Source: Chthoniobacterales bacterium | GTDB taxonomy: Bacteria > Verrucomicrobiota > Verrucomicrobiia > Chthoniobacterales > UBA6821 | Length of the DNA stretch: 5,576 bases | NCBI GenBank assembly: GCA_021733705.1 | Contig: JAIPKF010000113.1 | Coordinates: forward strand, 1-5,576 | Reading direction: 5' to 3' | Shown here: positions 1 to 5,434 of the stretch, one piece after another | Numbering within the stretch: position 1 is the first letter of the stretch | Layout of the letters: each line of letters opens with the position of its first letter | Made by a program: the position numbers and the translations under genes | Notes under the pieces: generated by a model | What the model saw: only the letters and a program-made list of their open reading frames with translations | Told to the model about the DNA's origin: nothing | Databases searched by the model: none

Positions 1-102
1 GGTGGTGGGCTTGGAGGTGGTGGTAGCGGGGGTAACGATTGGGGAAATTTTTCTGGTGGTGGAGGTGAAAGTGGTGGCGGTGGTGCTGATGGATCATGGT
101 AG
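1..102 (+). CDS. C-terminal Gly-rich tail of a truncated protein, possibly TPM-domain/YgcG-like
   Basis: Frame 1 is open from the first base to a TAG at 100-102. Its 33 visible residues are almost all Gly and Ser, with a few N, D, W, E and F, and end in ADGSW. Glycine-rich tails ending in GASGSW or similar are usual at the C-terminus of membrane-anchored TPM-domain proteins (YgcG family) and of some DUF2207 proteins; both are envelope proteins of poorly defined role. No catalytic or domain part lies in the window, so the family call rests on the tail alone. The following gene starts 109 bases downstream on the same strand. That the frame is coding is fairly sure; the family is tentative. Confidence 0.6.
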   Translation, partial: GGGLGGGGSGGNDWGNFSGGGGESGGGGADGSW

Positions 103-116
103 GGTTTTGTGTTTGA

Positions 117-148
117 TCTTCAGAAAATGAAGAATTCCTCCTATTTTT
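117..148 (+). terminator. Weak candidate terminator after the Gly-rich gene
   Basis: TCTTCA (117-122) and TGAAGA (128-133) form a 6-bp stem with a GAAAA loop, 14 bases after the upstream stop codon. A short T run (144-148) follows, but 10 bases separate it from the stem and the stem is AT-rich. This is a poor match to an intrinsic terminator; it may only mark the end of the transcript or be chance. Confidence 0.2.
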
Positions 149-211
149 ATTGTTGAAGTCATTATTTTTTAGGACCAACACAGAAAAGATGACGTACAAT
201 TTCCTATTTTG

Positions 212-2608
212 ATGATAAATAAAAAAAAAATTAACGTAGTACTTGCTCGTGCTGAAGCTATGGCACGCCATATCATAGCACGCTGTGTTCAACTCGTTGT
301 TGTCTTGATTTTAGCAGGCACCCCTCTTTTTATTTTAACAGCCCGTTTTTATGGATTAGGAGATACAGTTCGTCATCATATTGAAAAGGCACTTGCTGGT
401 AAATTTTATGAAGTAAAAATTCATCGACTTCTTTTTAGTCTCAGTGAAGGACTCATTGCAGAGGACCTTCGGCTATTAGAAAAAAATGCCTCGCATCGTC
501 TTTTAGTACATGCCAAAAGGATTACCATTTTTCCTAATTTATCGGCTCTTTCACGAGGAAATATCCAAATTGATTTGTTTCAGCTCAATCGTACATCGAT
601 CGATGTTCCTCTTGGAAATAAGGAAGAACCTCGTTTGCGACTTGATCATGTAGAAGCAAAAATTGTCTCACCGCCAGGACAGTTAACGTTGAGCAATGCT
701 AACTTCGACCTCTGTGGCATCCATGTTCATGCGAGTGGTAATTTTCTAAATCCCAAAACATTTGCACCTCAAGCTGTCGCTTCGCAAGAACCAGGAAAAA
801 TTGCTCAAACAATAGAACTCATTCAGCAACTCATACAACGGATGGAATGGGAGGGAAGGCCTCCAATCCTTGATATCGAAGCAAGTGGTGATTTAACCAA
901 TAATGCGTCACTCCGGATTGATCATGCCCTTTTTCGCTCAGGCCCCTGTTACTACGGAATATGGAACTTCACAGCAATTAGAGCTGATTTAGAATATGCC
1001 AATTCTGTGTTACAACTACATCAACTACTCATAGAAGATAATAAAGGAGAACTTCACGCTTCTGGAAATGCCAATTTTATCGAGCGCCAAGCTTCTTTAA
1101 ATTTCTCAGGCACGTGTGATATTGGTGCTCTTGCTAATCTTGCATTATCAAAAAATCCACTTACTCAGTCTGTTTGGATTGATCCTCCTCACGTTGAAGG
1201 ATCCTTGACTACGAATTGGAAAAATGAAAAACCACTTATTCAAAGTGAAGCTCATGTCGAGTCAGGACGTTTTATCTATAGGGGTATTTCTATGGATCAT
1301 TTTTCTTTTGGTTGTGCTTATCAAGGAGGGTGCTTTCTTGTGCGTGATTTAAAACTGAGTGGTGAGCCAGGCTCCTTAGAGGCCGATCTCATGATAGCCC
1401 CTGAAGATAATCGTCTAAGAATTCATGCTTCACTCTTCCCTCAGTCTCTTGAACCAGCTGCAAAAGGTTCTTTGCAGAATTTTCTCTCTCTGGTCAATTT
1501 TAAAGATCCACTTCAAGTTACTTTTGAAGGAAGCGCTCCTAAGCTTGATCCCCTAGTTTTTTCAGGTTCTGGGACACTCCATCTTGGTTCATCCTCTGTG
1601 AGAGGATCTGAGATTGAGTCCCTTGGAGCAACATTTCAAATGAAGGAGGGGGCTCTAGATTTTCAAAATATCATTGCAAAAATTGGCAAGGAAACAGCCT
1701 CTGGTGAGTGTATCTATGATTTTAAAAATCAAGAAATACTTTTTCCTGGAATTAAATCGGGAGTTGACCCTATCTCCGTTCTCATGTGGATCGATCCTCG
1801 CATTGCAGAATCACTTAAAGATTATCGCTTCCATGCTCCTCCTGAGATTAAAGTTACTGGAAAGCTTGGACTTAAGGATCCTTTAAAAAATGATCTGATC
1901 GTGCAAATTCATGCACCACGGGGTCTTGATTACACCTTAATCAAACGTAATCTGACCTTCACTAAAGTCGACGGTACTGTAAAGATTAAGAAACAAGATC
2001 TTCTTATTAATCTTCCCGATGCTTCCCTTTTCGATGGAAATGTAAAGCTGCAAGCCACGGCTTCTATTGCTCCTGATAACGGTCGTTATGCTGCTGATGT
2101 TAACCTTGACGGTATTGATTTCAAAAGTATCACAAAACTCTATTTTGATTACGACACTTCTGGAGGAAAGTTAAGTGGCAATTACCGTTTCTCTACGATT
2201 GCTAAGGATGACTATGCTATGAAGGGCCAAGGACATTTACTCATTAAAAATGGAAATGTATTGGCGATGCCGATTTTTGGACCTCTTTCAACATTGATGA
2301 ACGAAATTTATCCTGGCTTAGGATATCAAGCAGCACGACAAGCAACGGCCGATTTCACGGTACAGCGTGGAATTATTCATACAAAAAACCTCTCTATTCA
2401 AAGTGCTGAATTTAGCATGATTGGTTATGGAGATATCTTTTACCTTGAAGACCATATCAACATGCAAATGCGTCTTAATGTCAAAGGCCTTCCTGGATTA
2501 GTGCTCTTTCCTGTGAGTAAATTATTTGAATATGTTTGGGATGGTTCTCTTAAAACTCCCACCTGGAGACCCAAATATATTGCATTACCAAAGATACATT
2601 CTAAGTAA
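212..2608 (+). CDS. AsmA-like membrane-anchored envelope protein
   Basis: The product is 798 residues. A short basic N-terminus (KKK at 4-6) leads to one membrane span at about 25-44 (CVQLVVVLILAGTPLF), and the remaining ~750 residues would lie outside the inner membrane. They show the repeating beta-strand texture of AsmA/TamB-like proteins, with many alternating-hydrophobic stretches such as LRIDHALF and GSLEADLMI. The last ~150 residues resemble the AsmA C-terminal region: GKLSGNYRF, GQGHLLIKNGNVLAMPIFGP, LSTLMNEIYPGLGY, then PVSKLFEY and a final Lys-Pro-rich strand. AsmA-family proteins are thought to act as lipid-transfer bridges or in outer-membrane assembly; the substrate here is unknown. 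ATG at 212 is preferred over TTG at 209. No Shine-Dalgarno is visible, and Met17 (ATG at 260) is a possible alternative start. A run of ten A lies just after the start (221-230). The next gene is convergent, with a 20-base gap. Confidence 0.85.
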   Translation: MINKKKINVVLARAEAMARHIIARCVQLVVVLILAGTPLFILTARFYGLGDTVRHHIEKALAGKFYEVKIHRLLFSLSEGLIAEDLRLLEKNASHRLLVHAKRITIFPNLSALSRGNIQIDLFQLNRTSIDVPLGNKEEPRLRLDHVEAKIVSPPGQLTLSNANFDLCGIHVHASGNFLNPKTFAPQAVASQEPGKIAQTIELIQQLIQRMEWEGRPPILDIEASGDLTNNASLRIDHALFRSGPCYYGIWNFTAIRADLEYANSVLQLHQLLIEDNKGELHASGNANFIERQASLNFSGTCDIGALANLALSKNPLTQSVWIDPPHVEGSLTTNWKNEKPLIQSEAHVESGRFIYRGISMDHFSFGCAYQGGCFLVRDLKLSGEPGSLEADLMIAPEDNRLRIHASLFPQSLEPAAKGSLQNFLSLVNFKDPLQVTFEGSAPKLDPLVFSGSGTLHLGSSSVRGSEIESLGATFQMKEGALDFQNIIAKIGKETASGECIYDFKNQEILFPGIKSGVDPISVLMWIDPRIAESLKDYRFHAPPEIKVTGKLGLKDPLKNDLIVQIHAPRGLDYTLIKRNLTFTKVDGTVKIKKQDLLINLPDASLFDGNVKLQATASIAPDNGRYAADVNLDGIDFKSITKLYFDYDTSGGKLSGNYRFSTIAKDDYAMKGQGHLLIKNGNVLAMPIFGPLSTLMNEIYPGLGYQAARQATADFTVQRGIIHTKNLSIQSAEFSMIGYGDIFYLEDHINMQMRLNVKGLPGLVLFPVSKLFEYVWDGSLKTPTWRPKYIALPKIHSK

Positions 2609-2628
2609 TGTGGCTACGGGATGAAAAG

Positions 2629-2904
2629 CTACGACGCTTGCTCTGTACCTTCTTTTTCTACAGATGGAAATTTAAGCTTCACTTTATCACCGTATATGAC
2701 AGCACGTGCCTGTAAGACCACATCAGGAATGAGGTTGTGAGATTTGTCTTCAATCATGCGGATGATGTGCATTAATGAGGCTACAATAAGTGCATTACGT
2801 GACCAGCCAATTGAATTAGCAATATGGTCCGTTTTTTTCAATATTGCTTGATGACAAGCAAAGCCTGTTCGTGTTTGTGCAGGAGAAGTTTTTGGGGCGC
2901 CCAT
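2629..2904 (-). CDS. Small putative ribbon-helix-helix DNA-binding protein
   Basis: The product is 91 residues from ATG at 2904. A TTG at 2913 would add three residues and neither start has a clear Shine-Dalgarno. Residues 11-53 fit a ribbon-helix-helix fold: a short strand (TRTGFAC, 11-17), helix A (about 19-32, ILKKTDHIANSI), the turn GWS (33-35) with a helix-capping SRN, and helix B (about 37-51, ALIVASLMHIIRMI). The GWSR turn matches the G-x-S-R pattern common in this fold. Residues 54-91 form a tail of unknown role with a final charged segment (EKEGTEQAS). Such proteins usually dimerise, bind short repeated operators and act as autoregulators, antitoxins or plasmid copy-control and partition proteins. 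No toxin gene lies next to it, so an antitoxin role is not supported. It converges on the AsmA-like gene with no visible terminator between them. The coding call is fairly good; the fold is inferred from pattern only. Confidence 0.6.
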   Translation of the reverse strand: MGAPKTSPAQTRTGFACHQAILKKTDHIANSIGWSRNALIVASLMHIIRMIEDKSHNLIPDVVLQARAVIYGDKVKLKFPSVEKEGTEQAS

Positions 2905-2967
2905 AGAAATCAATGAAGGAAATGTATATTAATAAATTATCTTTTTCTATCTCTTCATGCAAGAAGC

Positions 2968-2996
2968 TATCTATGAATTCTCATAACGTAAATCAA
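2968..2996 (-). promoter_or_regulatory. Weak sigma-70-like promoter candidate for the ribbon-helix-helix gene
   Basis: Read on the minus strand, TTGATT (2996-2991) and TAGATA (2973-2968) are separated by exactly 17 bases and lie about 64 bases upstream of the ATG at 2904. They match the consensus at four of six and three of six positions. Spacing and location are right, but the -10 is poor. Confidence 0.22.
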
Positions 2997-3022
2997 TGTG
3001 ATCATGGGGGTAACTTTCGAAG

Positions 3023-3061
3023 ATGCGTTAAATGCTGTTAACATGCGTTAATGTTGTTGAC
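3023..3061. repeat. Imperfect 20/19-bp tandem repeat, possible operator
   Basis: Two adjacent units, 3023-3042 and 3043-3061, both begin ATGCGTTA and end GTTAAC or GTTGAC; they differ by one deleted A and two substitutions. The junction contains the palindrome TGTTAACA (3037-3044). The repeat lies in the intergenic region about 120 bases upstream of the ribbon-helix-helix start and just upstream of its weak promoter candidate. Ribbon-helix-helix proteins commonly bind tandem sites, so autoregulation is a reasonable inference, but nothing shows binding directly. The repeat also overlaps an alternative ATG (3032) of the short plus-strand frame that follows. Confidence 0.5.
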
Positions 3062-3082
3062 ATTTTTAAAATTAGGAACAAG

Positions 3083-3178
3083 GTGACAAAAGTAGTTTTT
3101 CCATTTCATCGTTATGAAAGCGTTCTACCAAGCCATCTTTCACGGCATCAACATGTCGTCATGGAACGCTATTTGTAA
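3083..3178 (+). CDS. Short open frame of 31 residues, possibly the 5' remnant of a broken gene
   Basis: GTG at 3083 is preceded by AGGA (3074-3077) at a 5-base spacing, one of the better ribosome sites in the window. The frame runs to TAA at 3176-3178. The product begins VTKVVFPFHRYESVLPSH and ends VVMERYL, and has a protein-like composition. The same frame is open upstream to ATG at 3032, which would give 48 residues. No family is recognised. The stop lies 42 bases before the palindromic element, so the frame may be the surviving start of a gene cut short by a nearby insertion or deletion. It may equally be a genuine microprotein or chance. It overlaps, in another frame, a longer open frame (3114-3503) that is judged spurious. 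Confidence 0.27.
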   Translation: MTKVVFPFHRYESVLPSHLSRHQHVVMERYL

Positions 3179-3219
3179 TATTCCCATCGATAGGTCAAAA
3201 AAAATAATCAAGCTCGATC

Positions 3220-3401
3220 TAACCCGGATATTTCATACCGATTCTGCTGAGGCTTGCGAACACCTGATGGATACTGCGTCAGCTTCGAATTGCTCCTCGG
3301 GCAGTATGTACACATACAGCCCGGCATCAAAATGCTCGTCTGCCTTGCCCCACCAGCCTTCGCGGCCTCCTCGTCACGATCAGTATGAAATATGCGGGTT
3401 A
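3220..3401. mobile_element. MITE-like palindromic element, copy 1 (complete)
   Basis: The left end (from 3220, TAACCCGGATATTTCATACC) and the reverse complement of the right end (3379-3401) match at 21 of 23 positions, giving terminal inverted repeats. The ends can be read as flanking TA dinucleotides (3220-3221 and 3400-3401), which would fit a TA target duplication, though TA is short enough to be chance. The exact centre (3310.5) is also the centre of a hairpin: CGGGC (3298-3302) with GCCCG (3319-3323) and GTATGT (3304-3309) with ACATAC (3312-3317), with one A-A mismatch and a 2-base loop. The element is richer in GC (about 53% in its left interior) than its surroundings. It is too short to encode a transposase. 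A second copy begins at 5435. The family is not recognised by name; an intergenic palindromic repeat spread by a transposase acting in trans is the likeliest reading. Confidence 0.7.
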
Positions 3402-3425
3402 ACTGTCTCCGTCGATACAGTTTTT

Positions 3426-3518
3426 TTACTTCTCTGGGTCATGCTGTTGCAGAATCTTATTCCAAAGCTTCAGCTCCGTTCTAATCAGCTTTGGAGCATT
3501 TAAGAAGCGAAGCACCTG
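3426..3518 (-). pseudogene. Possible C-terminal remnant of a transposase-like gene
   Basis: The minus strand is open for 30 codons from a TAG at 3521-3519 to a TAA at 3428-3426. The peptide reads QVLRFLNAPKLIRTELKLW and continues to a charged end, HDPEK. Its dense basic and helical character and its charged C-terminus look like the end of a transposase, and it stops only 24 bases before the terminal repeat of the palindromic element, as the end of an insertion-sequence gene would. Nothing upstream of it (3522-3613) continues the protein in any obvious frame, so at most a fragment survives. An inverted repeat within it (CCAAAGCT at 3462-3469, AGCTTTGG at 3487-3494) is probably incidental. The family cannot be named, and a chance open frame is possible. 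Confidence 0.33.
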
Positions 3519-3613
3519 CTACTTAGAAATTTTGTAACATAACATCTTTTTTATCATTAACTAACTATGTGAATCCTTAACAATAAATAACACACCCTCA
3601 ACAATGAAAACTT

Positions 3614-3868
3614 ATGATGAATGAGAACTATGCCATATTCGCAAAATTGGAGCGATTAATAGATGAGTGGTGTGAACGACGATGTTTGAAGCCCCTTTTT
3701 TATATTTTAAGAGATTATCCACTCTGTAGCGAATTGGTTCATAGTTGGGGCCTATTATTAGAATCCTTACTCGAAATAAAACAATTTTGTAATCACGAGC
3801 TAACTCTTCAAGAACGAGAATTGTTATTAGAAATCATCGATAGTGCTAAACGCAAGATTCAGGAGTAA
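3614..3868 (+). CDS. Conserved-looking small helical hypothetical protein
   Basis: The product is 84 residues from ATG at 3614; a second in-frame ATG at 3617 would give 83, and no Shine-Dalgarno is visible before either. The sequence is Leu- and Glu-rich and should be all alpha-helical: helix about 5-23 (ending DEWCERRC), a break near 34-38 (DYPLC), helix about 39-58 (LVHSWGLLLESLLEIKQF) and helix about 64-82 (LTLQERELLLEIIDSAKRK). The pattern D-x-W-C-E-R-R followed by LKPL, and then the P-L-x-S-x-L-V-x-x-W segment, recalls from memory a family of ~80-residue hypothetical proteins in Proteobacteria; this cannot be confirmed here. There is no signal peptide or membrane span, so it is probably cytosolic. 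It is the first gene of an apparent three-gene unit ending with the permease. Its function is unknown. The region 3522-3613 upstream is AT-rich with no convincing promoter. Confidence 0.62.
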   Translation: MMNENYAIFAKLERLIDEWCERRCLKPLFYILRDYPLCSELVHSWGLLLESLLEIKQFCNHELTLQERELLLEIIDSAKRKIQE

Positions 3869-3912
3869 GTAAGAGCATTCGTTTGAAAGGGCTGGTTGAA
3901 AAGAATTTTATC

Positions 3913-4041
3913 ATGGGGTTAGATTCTAAAATAGAGGAATTGACGGTTTTTCTTGCCGAAGCGCTCGTTCCAATCTTCTATCTTCTCCCTACAAATTGTG
4001 TAACTGACCTCTTGGTAGAGGTTGGGTCCCATACTCTATGA
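3913..4041 (+). CDS. Small 42-residue ORF overlapping the permease start
   Basis: ATG at 3913 opens a 42-codon frame that ends in TGA at 4039-4041, overlapping the permease ATG (4038-4040) in an ATGA arrangement typical of translational coupling. The frame extends upstream without stops to 3850, and a TTG at 3883 would give 52 residues. The product is acidic at first (LDSKIEEL) and then hydrophobic (VFLAEALVPIFYLLP, about residues 12-26), so it could be a short membrane-associated peptide. No family is recognised. Support comes from the overlap and from the absence of a ribosome site of its own before the permease; against it are its small size and weak start region. It could also simply be leader sequence whose translation brings ribosomes to the permease. 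Confidence 0.38.
   Translation: MGLDSKIEELTVFLAEALVPIFYLLPTNCVTDLLVEVGSHTL
4006..4023 (+). promoter_or_regulatory. Small hairpin just upstream of the permease start
   Basis: ACCTCT (4007-4012) and AGAGGT (4017-4022) form a perfect 6-bp stem with a TGGT loop, and G4006-T4023 adds a wobble pair in RNA. It ends 14 bases before the permease ATG and lies inside the 3' part of the small ORF. The AGAGG of its right arm is the nearest purine-rich stretch to the start, but is too far (16 bases) for a normal Shine-Dalgarno. Ribosomes translating the small ORF would melt it, which would fit coupled translation; this is inference. Confidence 0.22.
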
Positions 4042-5429
4042 ATAAAAAAACGTTAAGCCTCTTTGCCTTGGTAATGATGAATGTCGCTGCTATCGACAGT
4101 TTGCGAATATTACCTGTTAGCGCCGAATATGGGCTTTCACTGATCTTCTACTATGTTATGGCAGCATTACTCTTTTTTGTTCCTACTGCACTCGTCTCAG
4201 CAGAATTGTCAACGGGGTGGCCAGAGTCTGGGGCAATGTACGTTTGGGTAAGAGAAGCATTTGGCCCTAAATTTGGATTTATGATTATTTGGGTTCAATG
4301 GATTAGCAACATTGCTTGGTTTCCAACAATGATGTCCTTCATTGCTGCTACGCTCTTTTATTGTATCGATCCGAACCTGGTGAATAACAAGCCTTGTATG
4401 ATCTCAGTCATCTTTTTCTTATTTTGGGGTATTACGTTTCTTAATTTTCTTGGGATCAAAACAGCAAGTATTTTTGGAAGTCTTTCAGTGATTCTTGGAA
4501 CCCTCATTCCAATGGGATTTATTATTATTCTCGGGATAATTTGGATGATCATGGGAAAACCGCTCAGCATTTCATTGAGCTGGCATGCTCTGCTCCCCGA
4601 TGTCAAAAATATCGACAACATGGCTCTTTTGACCGTCCTTTTATATAGTCTGGTCGGTATTGAACTCTCTGCAGCTCATGCAGGAGAGGTCAAAAACCCT
4701 CAAGTTAACTATCCAAAAGCTATTTTTTGGTCTGTTTTAATTATTCTTGGCAGCCTGATTTTCTCCTCACTTGCGATTGCCTTAGTCGTTCCACAATCCA
4801 AGCTCAATATCATCGCTGGATTGCTCCAAGCCTTTGAGACATTTTTTAATGCCTTTCATCTTCACGGGCTCATGCCGCTCTTAGCTCTTTTAATCACATT
4901 AGGAGCCCTAGGAGGATTGAATTCTTGGATTTTGGGGCCGAGTAAAAGTCTGCTCATAGCATGTCATGACGGTTGCCTTCCTCGTCAACTAGGGAAAAAA
5001 AACAGTCATGACGTTCCCGTCTTCATTTTACTGCTTCAAGGACTCATCTTTTCTGTGCTAACTGCTCTCTTTTTATTGATGCCCACAGTTAGTAGTGGAT
5101 TCTTGCTCTTAACGAATATTGCCTCACTCTTAGCACTCTTAGGTTACATTGCCATGTTTGCCTCTGCCGTGAGATTGAGGTACAAATATCCTCATGTGAA
5201 ACGAGCTTTTGTCACACCCGGTGGAAAGGTGGGACTTTGGTTTATTTGTATTATTGGTGTGCTGAGCTCTCTATTTACGATCACTCTTGGCTTCTTGCCT
5301 CCAAGTCAAATCGCCGTTGGTAATGTTTTAAGATACCAGCTTACCATTGGTTTTGGAATTGTGTTCGGTTGTCTCTTTCCTCTTGTGCTCTATAGCCTCC
5401 ACGAGTACTGGAAAAAAAGAGAGAGGTAG
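4038..5429 (+). CDS. APC-superfamily amino-acid permease, glutamate/GABA-antiporter (GadC-like) type
   Basis: The product is 463 residues with about 12 membrane spans at roughly 5-22, 33-55, 77-108, 121-141, 150-172, 194-214, 227-251, 277-306, 327-348, 352-378, 397-420 and 432-455, the usual number and length for the APC family. Family marks are AELSTGWPESGAMYVWVREAFG (about 55-76) between spans 2 and 3, WVQWISNIAWFP at 85-96, and span 6 with GIELSAAHAGEVKNP followed by NYPKAI (207-229). The last is the loop that in GadC-type antiporters reads G-x-E-x-x-x-x-H-x-x-E. It should sit in the inner membrane and exchange or import amino acids; glutamate/GABA exchange is the closest relative's role, but the substrate is not proven. 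It lacks the long C-terminal plug of E. coli GadC, ending in a short basic tail (KKRER). The start ATG overlaps the stop of the small ORF. It is followed after 5 bases by the second palindromic element, which may end or stabilise the transcript. Confidence 0.9.
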   Translation: MNKKTLSLFALVMMNVAAIDSLRILPVSAEYGLSLIFYYVMAALLFFVPTALVSAELSTGWPESGAMYVWVREAFGPKFGFMIIWVQWISNIAWFPTMMSFIAATLFYCIDPNLVNNKPCMISVIFFLFWGITFLNFLGIKTASIFGSLSVILGTLIPMGFIIILGIIWMIMGKPLSISLSWHALLPDVKNIDNMALLTVLLYSLVGIELSAAHAGEVKNPQVNYPKAIFWSVLIILGSLIFSSLAIALVVPQSKLNIIAGLLQAFETFFNAFHLHGLMPLLALLITLGALGGLNSWILGPSKSLLIACHDGCLPRQLGKKNSHDVPVFILLLQGLIFSVLTALFLLMPTVSSGFLLLTNIASLLALLGYIAMFASAVRLRYKYPHVKRAFVTPGGKVGLWFICIIGVLSSLFTITLGFLPPSQIAVGNVLRYQLTIGFGIVFGCLFPLVLYSLHEYWKKRER

Positions 5430-5434
5430 CTTCC

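Noticed and set aside
1674..1886. 70-codon plus-strand open frame inside the AsmA-like gene
   Set aside because: It lies wholly within a clear coding region in another frame and has no recognisable features.
3057..3085. Perfect TTGACA on the plus strand at 3057-3062
   Set aside because: No acceptable -10 lies 15-19 bases downstream (the place is occupied by CAAGGT), and it overlaps the tandem repeat, so a promoter call is not supported.
3220..3401. CRISPR or riboswitch interpretation of the repeats
   Set aside because: There are only two distant copies with no regular spacers, and the unit lies at gene 3' ends or between unrelated genes, not as a leader of a metabolic gene.
3461..3495. 9-bp inverted repeat (TCCAAAGCT/AGCTTTGGA) with a 17-base loop
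   Set aside because: As a terminator it lacks a T run on either side, and it falls within the transposase-like fragment, where it may come from coding sequence. It is kept only as a note.
3114..3503. A 129-codon plus-strand open frame
   Set aside because: It runs straight through the palindromic element and over the minus-strand fragment, its composition is uneven, and it has no ribosome site. The element is open in the same frame in copy 2, but it is also open on the minus strand in copy 1, so the lack of stops reflects its base composition and symmetry.
4358..4621. 87-codon minus-strand open frame inside the permease gene
   Set aside because: It is antisense to well-conserved permease spans and its Ile-rich, Pro- and Arg-rich sequence is what such a mirror frame yields.
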